Source: Candidatus Woesearchaeota archaeon
GTDB lineage: Archaea > Nanobdellota > Nanobdellia > Woesearchaeales > WAPJ01
DNA length: 6,693 bases
Reading direction: 5' to 3'
NCBI GenBank assembly: GCA_015519985.1
Contig: WIAN01000031.1
Coordinates: 1 to 6,693 of the forward strand
This document shows positions 1 to 4,953 of this stretch, piece by piece. Each line of letters opens with the position of its first letter. Within the stretch, counting starts at the first letter, position 1. The translations under genes were made by a program, and so were the position numbers. The notes beneath the pieces are model-generated. The model was not told the DNA's origin. It made no database searches and was given only the letters and a program-made list of their open reading frames with translations.

Positions 1-259
1 AAACTATTCCTAATGAAAAAAAAACCAAACCGAACAAAAAAATTATGCTTGAAGAAAACAATTTTACTGCTTTCTCCTCTAATTCTATGATTGTTTCTTT
101 AACATTTTCTTTTAAATTTTCAACAACATTACCGAAAAAATTAGAAAGTAAAGACTTTAATATAGTAATATAAAAAGAACTTTCGTTGTTTTCTCCAGTA
201 TTTTTAACAGTTTCTTCAGAAACTTTTTTTTTGCTGTTTTTCCTCGTATTTTTTTTCAT
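1..259 (-). CDS. Partial small membrane protein, N-terminal part (unidentified)
   Basis: An open frame reads leftwards from an ATG at 257-259 and stays open for 86 codons to the window edge, so the C-terminus is missing. The protein starts with a Lys/Arg-rich, low-complexity stretch (7 basic residues in the first 12) and a polar linker to about residue 28. Residues 33-67 form a likely amphipathic helix with regularly spaced Leu/Val/Phe and Glu/Lys (for example NVVENLKENVKETIIELEEK). A hydrophobic segment begins near residue 69 (SSSIIFLFGLVFFSLGIV) and looks like the first membrane helix. The composition is balanced and protein-like, unlike the low-complexity frames to its right. I do not recognise the family. 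The layout of an amphipathic helix followed by a membrane segment recalls small holin-like or phage-holin-superfamily proteins, but this is only a resemblance. A TATA-like box lies just upstream. Confidence 0.72.
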   Translation of the reverse strand, partial: MKKNTRKNSKKKVSEETVKNTGENNESSFYITILKSLLSNFFGNVVENLKENVKETIIELEEKAVKLFSSSIIFLFGLVFFSLGIV

Positions 260-287
260 TTTTTATCAACACAAAAATTTAAAATAG

Positions 288-295
288 TTTATAAA
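288..295 (-). promoter_or_regulatory. TATA box for the partial membrane protein gene
   Basis: TTTATAAA lies with its centre 32.5 bp before the ATG at 259. With the usual archaeal spacing of about 26 bp from TATA centre to start site, transcription would begin near 265, giving a leader of about 6 nt and no room for a Shine-Dalgarno site. The same TTTATAAA octamer appears at two other gene starts in this window, which supports it. The surroundings are AT-rich, so a chance match is possible. Confidence 0.5.
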
Positions 296-705
296 CAAAT
301 TTTAAACATTTTTAGTATTTAAACTTTTTTATTTTTGAAATAAAAAAATAAAAAACAAATAACAACAAAAACAAGAAAGAAACAATAACAAAAGAAACTA
401 AAAAAAAGTAACAAAAATAAAAATAAACAAAGAGAAAAAAATAAAACAATAAGTAAAAACAAAAAATACAATAACAAAAAATAAAAACAACAACAGAAAC
501 AAAAAAAATTAAGAAGAACAGCAAAAATTAGAAAAAAGAAAAAAAAATAAGAAAAAAAGCACAAAAAATAAAAGAAAAAAAATAACAGCAAAAATAAAAA
601 ATAATAAAAATAGAAAAACAAAACTAAAAAATATAAAAAAATTAGAAGAAAAAAAAAGTAAAAAACAAAAAAACTAAAATAATAAAAAATAAAAAAAACT
701 AATAC
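296..705. other. Gene-free divergent region with an extreme A-rich tract
   Basis: This region separates the leftward membrane-protein gene from the rightward tRNA-Gln and holds no gene I can support. From about 341 to 705 the plus strand is extremely A-rich. My hand count over 361-700 gives about 76% A, 10% T, 8% C and 6% G, made of A-runs of 3-9 broken by single C, G or T. Stop codons (TAA, TAG) recur throughout the plus strand. The minus strand only yields Phe/Leu/Tyr/Cys-rich frames with almost no Gly, Ala or Pro, which look like translated poly-T. I see no exact repeat unit, hairpin or CRISPR-like spacing. Possible roles include an easily melted element, a nucleoprotein or spacer region, or slippage-driven expansion; none is shown by the sequence. 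Confidence 0.75.
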
Positions 706-778
706 AGCCCCGTAGTGTAGTGGCCTATCATTTCGGACTCTGGATCCGAAGACCCCGGTTCGAATCCGGGCGGGGCTA
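706..778 (+). tRNA. tRNA-Gln (anticodon CTG)
   Basis: A complete 73-nt cloverleaf. The acceptor AGCCCCG (706-712) pairs with CGGGGCT (771-777), with discriminator A at 778. The A1-U72 start and sequence are typical of archaeal tRNA-Gln. The anticodon stem TCGGA/TCCGA encloses the 7-nt loop CTCTGGA, giving anticodon CTG at 740-742. The T arm is CCCGG-TTCGAAT-CCGGG. There is no intron and no encoded CCA. It reads CAG, a rare Gln codon in these AT-rich genes (one example is Gln56 of rtcA), so a TTG isoacceptor should exist elsewhere in the genome. Confidence 0.96.
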
Positions 779-804
779 ATATTATTATTCTCTACAAAAC
801 GAAA

Positions 805-814
805 TTTTTAAAAA
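805..814 (+). promoter_or_regulatory. Possible TATA box for tRNA-Pro
   Basis: TTTTTAAAAA lies between the two plus-strand tRNAs, centred about 41 bp before tRNA-Pro. At normal archaeal spacing it would start transcription near 836, giving a 5' leader of about 15 nt to be removed by RNase P. The alternative is co-transcription from a tRNA-Gln promoter. AT-rich surroundings make this tentative. Confidence 0.35.
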
Positions 815-850
815 TAGAGAGAAATTCCTAACAAAAATAGTAAAAAAATT

Positions 851-925
851 GGGGCTATGGGGTAGCTTGGTCTAGCCTTCCTGGTTTGGGACCAGGGGAC
901 CCCGGTTCGAATCCGGGTAGCCCCA
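851..925 (+). tRNA. tRNA-Pro (anticodon TGG)
   Basis: A complete 75-nt tRNA. The acceptor GGGGCTA (851-857) pairs fully with TAGCCCC (918-924), with discriminator A at 925. The anticodon stem CCTGG/CCAGG encloses TTTGGGA, giving anticodon TGG at 887-889, which reads CCA and probably other CCN codons. The T arm is CCCGG-TTCGAAT-CCGGG, identical to that of the preceding tRNA-Gln. There is no intron and no encoded CCA. It lies 72 bp downstream of tRNA-Gln on the same strand. Confidence 0.96.
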
Positions 926-949
926 TACTTTTATTTTCTTATTTTCTTT
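926..949 (+). terminator. T-rich terminator after tRNA-Pro
   Basis: Immediately after the tRNA-Pro 3' end the plus strand carries several T4 runs separated by single bases (TTTTATTTTCTTATTTTC). Archaeal RNA polymerase terminates on such U-tracts without needing a hairpin. It separates the tRNA unit from the rtcA promoter about 20 bp further on. Confidence 0.6.
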
Positions 950-969
950 AATAAAGTTAGTTCAATAGA

Positions 970-977
970 TTTAAAAA
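970..977 (+). promoter_or_regulatory. TATA-like box for rtcA (leaderless)
   Basis: TTTAAAAA is centred at 973.5, exactly 26.5 bp before the A of the rtcA ATG at 1000. That spacing puts the transcription start at the start codon itself. The bases between contain no Shine-Dalgarno sequence, as expected for a leaderless mRNA. The AI-2E-family gene in this window shows the same 26.5 bp spacing. Confidence 0.5.
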
Positions 978-999
978 AACAAAAAGAATACTAAAAAAT

Positions 1000-2058
1000 A
1001 TGATTGTTATAGACGGATCAAAATATGAAGGAGGAGGAAGTATATTAAGAACAGCATTAGCTTATTCTTTAACAACACAAAAACCTTTCAAAATAATAAA
1101 TATAAGAAAAAACAGAAATCCATCAGGATTAAAAAATCAACATTTAGCATCTATAAAATTAGCACAGATGATTTCAAATTCAGCAGTAGAAAATGCAGAG
1201 TTAGGAAGTGAAACTATAACTTTTTATCCTAACAAAATAAAAAAAGGAACATACAATATAGACATAGGAACAGCAGGAAGCATAACCTTATTGTTACAAT
1301 CTGTATTATTACCAATAATAGTTTCTTCTAAAAAAATAAGTTTAAGATTAAAAGGAGGGACAGATGTAAATAATAGTCCTACATTTGACTATTTCAAATA
1401 CATTTTTTTAAATTCAATAAAAGAATATTCAGATTTTAAAATAGAATTGTTGAGAAGAGGCTACTATCCGAAAGGAAATGGAAGAATAAACATAGAAATA
1501 AATCCAAAATATAACGATTTGGATAGAGGAGAATTTAAAAAAATAGATTATTATAATTTAAAAAATTATATAAAAGTAACATTGAGAGTGAATGCTTCAA
1601 AACACTACGATGAATTTTTTTTACAACAAATAAATGAATATTTTAAACTTTTATCATCAGAATTTAAAAAACACAACATAGATAGTAGTGTAATAACTTC
1701 TTATAATGATTCTGATTCAAAAGGAGGAAGTTATACTATAGAAATACAATATTATGATAATAACGAAAATGTAAAAATTATAGGAGATAGTGATGTTTTT
1801 TTAAATGAAAAACCTCAAAGTATAGTAGAAAATGCTATTATGAGAATAAAAAATATAGTAGAAAATAAAATTGTTTGTGATAAACATTTATCAGACCAAC
1901 TAATAAGTTTTTTATCTTTTTTTGGAGGAAGAATAAAAGCAGAAGAAATAACAGAACATGTAAAAGCAAACATCTATGTTTCAAACTTATTTTTTGAAAA
2001 CAAAATATTTTATGATGAAGAAAAAAAAATAATATTTTTAAATGAAAAAATAGAATAA
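1000..2058 (+). CDS. rtcA: RNA 3'-terminal phosphate cyclase
   Basis: A 352-residue protein of the RtcA/RCL1 family, close to the usual length of about 340. The enzyme converts RNA 3'-phosphate ends to 2',3'-cyclic phosphates with ATP, through a covalent enzyme-AMP intermediate. Family motifs are in order: DGSKYEGGGSILRTAL (5-20), QHLASIKLAQ (47-56), GTAGSITLLLQSVLLP (90-105), KGGTDVNNSPTFDYF (118-132), RRGYYPKGNGRI (152-163), and the C-terminal SDQL...EITEHVKANI (298-325). His320 in EITEH matches the conserved His that is adenylylated in E. coli RtcA. The diverged stretch at about 185-275 fits the family's inserted subdomain. Asn160 stands where many homologues have Gly (GNG rather than GGG), next to otherwise intact motifs. 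The ATG at 1000 starts directly at the family N-terminus and has a well-placed TATA-like box without a Shine-Dalgarno site. No rtcB or other RNA-repair gene is adjacent. The presence of the catalytic His argues for an active cyclase rather than an Rcl1-like protein. Confidence 0.95.
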   Translation: MIVIDGSKYEGGGSILRTALAYSLTTQKPFKIINIRKNRNPSGLKNQHLASIKLAQMISNSAVENAELGSETITFYPNKIKKGTYNIDIGTAGSITLLLQSVLLPIIVSSKKISLRLKGGTDVNNSPTFDYFKYIFLNSIKEYSDFKIELLRRGYYPKGNGRINIEINPKYNDLDRGEFKKIDYYNLKNYIKVTLRVNASKHYDEFFLQQINEYFKLLSSEFKKHNIDSSVITSYNDSDSKGGSYTIEIQYYDNNENVKIIGDSDVFLNEKPQSIVENAIMRIKNIVENKIVCDKHLSDQLISFLSFFGGRIKAEEITEHVKANIYVSNLFFENKIFYDEEKKIIFLNEKIE

Positions 2059-2117
2059 AAAAAAAGATAAAAAAAATAAAATAGAAAATATTTTTATTGA
2101 TTTTTTATTTTATTTTT
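2059..2117. terminator. Bidirectional terminator between convergent genes
   Basis: Between the rtcA and AMP phosphorylase stop codons the left half carries A-runs (2059-2065 and 2069-2076), which are T7 and T8 tracts on the minus transcript. The right half carries T-runs on the plus strand (2091-2095, 2101-2106, 2113-2117). Each gene therefore meets U-tracts just past its stop. The plus-strand tracts extend into the last codons of the opposing gene, so the signals are packed into very little space. Confidence 0.6.
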
Positions 2118-3601
2118 ATTAAATCTTTCAAATAATCTTCTAAAAAATTTTTTCCTAACTTTAATTTTTCTAAATTTTCAGCATAAATAGTAAATAATAA
2201 ATCTCCTTTATTAACAAAATCATCTTTAACTTTATTCAAATAAACACCTGCATATTTATCATGAGGATTGCCAAGAATTTGAGCAAGAACACTTAAAAGA
2301 TGAGTATCATAACCTTTAACTCTTCCCTTCTTATAAGATTTTACTAAAAAAGAATATTTTCCAGGTTTTATTTTATTACTAACATCAATTTTTTTTCCTT
2401 GAGCATTAATAATATCTTTCATTTTTTGCAAAGCTTTACCAGAATACAAATAATGTCTTGCTAAATCGTAACCTTTACCTTTAGGAACTTTTTTAGACAT
2501 TTCTAAAATCAAACCAGCCATTTTTAACGCTTTCTCTTCTAAATCTTTAGGAGCATTTTCATTTCTTTCCAAAATCCAAAGAACATCCCTAGCTTCTAAA
2601 GCAGGACCTATACCCCTACCAATAGGTTCTTCACCATTTGTAATAATAACATGAACATCAATACCTAACTTTTTACCAATAATCTCAAAATGTTTTTTAA
2701 TCTTTAAAGCTTGAGTTTTAGTTTTAAACTTTGTTTCTTTACCAACAGGAATATCAATCAAAACTTTTTTACTACCAGCAGAAATTTTTTTAGCAAGAAC
2801 AGAAGCAATAAGTTGTCCTTCAACATCAATGTTTAAAGGTCTTTCAACTCTAATAATTTTGTCATCAGCAGGGGCTAAATTCAAACTACCACCCCAAGCA
2901 ATAACACCATTATGCTTTTCAACAATACTTTTAATCTTATCCTCAGAAAGATTAACATTAGCTAAAACTTCCATAGCATCAGCAGTACCTGCAGGAGAAG
3001 TAATAGCTCTTGAAGAAGTTTTAGGAATTTTCAAACCAGCAGAAGCAACGATAGGAACAACAATCATAGTAGTCCTATTATTAGGAACACCGCCAGTACA
3101 ATGTTTATCATAAACGTTATTTCCAAAATTCAATTTTTCTCCTGTATTAACCATAGCTTTAGTAAGATTAAAAGTTTCCTCTAAAGAAAAACCAGAAACA
3201 AAACCTCCAGCTACAAAAAAAGAAATTTCGTAATCAATAAGTTTATCATCAACAATATCTTTAATAATAGTATATAATTCTTTATAAGACAATTTTTTTC
3301 CAGACAATTTTTTTTTAATATAATGCAAACTAATAGGTTTGCCAACAATATTAATATTAACAAACAAAGAAGATTTTTTTCCTTTTAACTTATTAAAAGT
3401 TTCTTCATTTACAAGAATAGTATTGTTAGGAACAGTATTTTTATCATTAGAAATATCAACAACAGCAATAACCTCTCTACTATCAGAATATAATTTTATT
3501 CTTTCACCTTTATGAAAGCCATACTTTAAAGCATCTTCCTCATTCAAAATAGCAATATTAGGTCCTCCTGAAGATACATTTAATTTTTTAACTTTAAACA
3601 C
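2105..3601 (-). CDS. deoA: AMP phosphorylase (archaeal nucleoside 5'-monophosphate phosphorylase)
   Basis: A 498-residue member of the thymidine phosphorylase superfamily, full length for archaeal AMP phosphorylase. The symbol deoA is shared with thymidine phosphorylase. It splits AMP (in characterised archaeal enzymes also CMP and UMP) with phosphate to give base and ribose 1,5-bisphosphate. The N-terminal extension (1-85, starting FKVKKLNVSSGGPNIAILNEEDA) is the multimerisation domain seen in archaeal enzymes but not in DeoA. The helical domain follows from about 88. The phosphate and substrate motifs are DKHCTGGVPNNRTT (165-178) and KTSSRAITSPAGTADAMEVLA (194-214). GRGIGPALEARDVLW (328-342) and the C-terminal alpha/beta domain, with KGRVKGYDT (425-433), follow. 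Cys168 replaces the usual Ser of the DKHS motif. Start: GTG at 3599-3601, chosen because it fits the family N-terminus and has an AAGAGGTG site 5 nt upstream. It follows the AI-2E-family gene by 34 bp. The partner enzymes (ribose-1,5-bisphosphate isomerase, type III RuBisCO) are not in the window. Confidence 0.95.
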   Translation of the reverse strand: MFKVKKLNVSSGGPNIAILNEEDALKYGFHKGERIKLYSDSREVIAVVDISNDKNTVPNNTILVNEETFNKLKGKKSSLFVNINIVGKPISLHYIKKKLSGKKLSYKELYTIIKDIVDDKLIDYEISFFVAGGFVSGFSLEETFNLTKAMVNTGEKLNFGNNVYDKHCTGGVPNNRTTMIVVPIVASAGLKIPKTSSRAITSPAGTADAMEVLANVNLSEDKIKSIVEKHNGVIAWGGSLNLAPADDKIIRVERPLNIDVEGQLIASVLAKKISAGSKKVLIDIPVGKETKFKTKTQALKIKKHFEIIGKKLGIDVHVIITNGEEPIGRGIGPALEARDVLWILERNENAPKDLEEKALKMAGLILEMSKKVPKGKGYDLARHYLYSGKALQKMKDIINAQGKKIDVSNKIKPGKYSFLVKSYKKGRVKGYDTHLLSVLAQILGNPHDKYAGVYLNKVKDDFVNKGDLLFTIYAENLEKLKLGKNFLEDYLKDLIKIK

Positions 3602-3606
3602 GAAAA

Positions 3607-3614
3607 CACCTCTT
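3607..3614 (-). promoter_or_regulatory. Shine-Dalgarno site deciding the GTG start of AMP phosphorylase
   Basis: On the minus strand AAGAGGTG sits 5 nt before the GTG. GAGGTG matches the complement of the archaeal 16S rRNA tail (CACCUC) exactly. It is the strongest such site in the window and supports GTG initiation. It directly follows a T8 run (3622 to 3615 on the minus strand), which could cause partial termination between the two operon genes. Confidence 0.85.
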
Positions 3615-3635
3615 AAAAAAAATAATAGTTTCTTT

Positions 3636-4754
3636 TTATAAAGTTATCTTTTTGTCAATAAAAATAGTGTTAAACAATAAAATCAGAGCTGTGAGAACAA
3701 CAGGACCAACAATAATTCCCACAACTCCAAAGATTTGAATACCTCCAAGAATACCTAAAAAAACAATAACAGGATGAGTTTCAGATTTAGAAGAAATAAT
3801 TGAAGGTTTCAAAATATTATCAATATTACTTACAACTAAAATTCCATAAATTAAAAAAAGAATATCTTTCCAAAATAAAGAATAATCTTGCAATAAAAAA
3901 CTTTCAACTAATTTTAACAAAAATATAGGAACCCAAATAAGAGGAACACCAATTAAAGGCAGCAAAGCAACTAAAAAAGTTAAAACACCCCAAATAATAG
4001 GAGTATTCAAACCTACAAGATAATACATAGGTATTAAAAGAATACTTTGTATTAAAGCAATAATAATAGTACCTCTAATAACACTATTCAAAGAATTAGA
4101 AACTTTATAAAAATAGTTTTCTAACTCAAAAAAATTTTTTTCATCCAAATTATTTTTTAAAAATAATAAAATACTGCTTTTAATCTTTTTATTATCCCTA
4201 ATAAAAAAGAAAGTTAAAAATAAAAAAATACCAACATACAACAACAAACCTAACAAGTTTAAAAGCAAAGAATTAATCATAGAAGCAAAAGAAGAAGAAA
4301 AATTCCTAATACCAACAACAATATAATCAGTAATAATCTTTTCATTAATAGAAGAAGATAAAAAAGAAGGTAAAGGCAAAGAATCTAAAACATTAGAAAA
4401 ATCGTTAAGAGTAATTTTAGCTTTAATACTAAAAAAGTATAATTCTTTAGACAACAACAAACCAGCCAAAAGTAAAGGAATAATAAAAAAAGAAATTAAA
4501 ATTAACAAAACCAAAGCAGCAGAAAGATTATTATTCTTAAATTTTTTATTAAAAAAATCAAATAAAGGAATAAAAATATAAGCAGCAGTAGCAGCAGCAA
4601 GAATAGAATTAAAAAAAGGATAAATTATAAGAAAAGCAAAAAAAATAAGAATAAAAAATAATAACAAAATAATATTCTTACCTTTAAAAATAGAAGTATA
4701 AGAAGATTTTTTTGACTTTCTAACAATTTTTTCAGATTTCGAGTTTGAAGCCAT
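3636..4754 (-). CDS. AI-2E family (PerM/YdiK-like) membrane transporter
   Basis: A 372-residue polytopic membrane protein of the AI-2E transporter family (UPF0118, Pfam PF01594), full length. A basic cytoplasmic tail (1-26) precedes paired membrane segments at about 27-46 and 48-67, then one at 78-101. A soluble helical stretch (about 102-160) follows, then segments at 162-185, 228-246, 252-282 (possibly two), 297-311 and 329-363. The family C-terminal signature is clear: NIDNILKP (310-317), a polar loop with THP (326-328), then FLGILGGIQIFGVVGIIVGP (332-351). Characterised relatives include E. coli TqsA (autoinducer-2 export) and Na+/H+ antiporters; most archaeal members have no known substrate, so quorum signalling should not be assumed. 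The ATG at 4752-4754 is preceded by a TATA box at leaderless spacing and no Shine-Dalgarno site. It is probably the first gene of an operon with AMP phosphorylase, although no functional link between the two is evident. Confidence 0.9.
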   Translation of the reverse strand: MASNSKSEKIVRKSKKSSYTSIFKGKNIILLLFFILIFFAFLIIYPFFNSILAAATAAYIFIPLFDFFNKKFKNNNLSAALVLLILISFFIIPLLLAGLLLSKELYFFSIKAKITLNDFSNVLDSLPLPSFLSSSINEKIITDYIVVGIRNFSSSFASMINSLLLNLLGLLLYVGIFLFLTFFFIRDNKKIKSSILLFLKNNLDEKNFFELENYFYKVSNSLNSVIRGTIIIALIQSILLIPMYYLVGLNTPIIWGVLTFLVALLPLIGVPLIWVPIFLLKLVESFLLQDYSLFWKDILFLIYGILVVSNIDNILKPSIISSKSETHPVIVFLGILGGIQIFGVVGIIVGPVVLTALILLFNTIFIDKKITL

Positions 4755-4776
4755 AAAAATAATAAGAATATTATTA

Positions 4777-4784
4777 TTTATAAA
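4777..4784 (-). promoter_or_regulatory. TATA box for the AI-2E-family/AMP phosphorylase operon
   Basis: TTTATAAA is centred 26.5 bp before the A of the ATG at 4754, predicting a leaderless transcript. The 22 bp between are A/T-rich without any Shine-Dalgarno sequence. The box begins only 16 bp beyond the 3' end of tRNA-Val, so tRNA transcription could read into it. Confidence 0.65.
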
Positions 4785-4800
4785 AGTTGTGTTAAAAGTA

Positions 4801-4873
4801 TGGGCCTGCCCAGATTCGAACTGGGGACATCCACCACGTCAAGGTGGCGTCATAGCCGCTAGACCACAGGCCC
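4801..4873 (-). tRNA. tRNA-Val (anticodon GAC)
   Basis: A complete 73-nt tRNA on the minus strand. The acceptor GGGCCTG (4873-4867) pairs with CAGGCCC (4808-4802), with discriminator A at 4801. The anticodon stem CCACC/GGTGG encloses TTGACGT, giving anticodon GAC (complement of 4838-4840), which reads GTC and GTT. The T arm is CCCAG-TTCGAAT-CTGGG. There is no intron and no encoded CCA. Confidence 0.96.
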
Positions 4874-4953
4874 AAAAAAATAAAAAAGTTAAAAACTAAA
4901 ATAAAAAAATAAAACGTTTTAAAATAGAAAGACAAAAGGTTTTAAAAAAGTTT
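4874..4953 (-). terminator. T-tract terminator region after the DsbA-like gene, also upstream of tRNA-Val
   Basis: Read on the minus strand, the 80 bp after the DsbA-like stop codon contain repeated T-runs (T6 at 4949-4944 and several T4-T7 runs at 4906-4874) with few other bases. These should end the mRNA. The tRNA-Val promoter must lie in the same stretch unless the tRNA is processed from readthrough RNA, but I cannot pick a convincing TATA box among the AT-rich candidates. A 12-bp perfect palindrome, TAAAACGTTTTA, sits at 4910-4921. Confidence 0.5.

Noticed and set aside
312..621. Two overlapping minus-strand open frames of 70 and 100 codons
   Set aside because: They are almost entirely Phe, Leu, Tyr, Cys, Val and Ser with nearly no Gly, Ala, Pro or charged residues, exactly what a T-rich strand yields when translated. 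They overlap each other and lack the composition of the true membrane proteins here.
341..705. CRISPR array or tandem repeat in the A-rich tract
   Set aside because: Short words such as AATAAAAAA recur, but there is no constant repeat length, spacer length or exact unit above chance for such biased composition.
1000..2058. Possible RNA-repair operon around rtcA
   Set aside because: Only tRNA genes lie upstream and the next gene is convergent AMP phosphorylase. No rtcB, archease or ligase is present, so no operon can be claimed.
2829..3113. Plus-strand open frame of 94 codons
   Set aside because: It lies wholly inside AMP phosphorylase, across its most conserved motifs on the other strand, so it is a shadow frame.
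3636..4754. Quorum-sensing autoinducer-2 exporter
   Set aside because: Family membership is clear, but the family name reflects one studied branch. Nothing nearby, such as luxS or signal receptors, supports autoinducer-2 transport.
4910..4921. Palindrome TAAAACGTTTTA as a regulator site
   Set aside because: It is a perfect 12-bp palindrome, but it lies in a T-tract terminator region of nearly pure A/T, where such matches are likely by chance, and it has no second copy that I could see.
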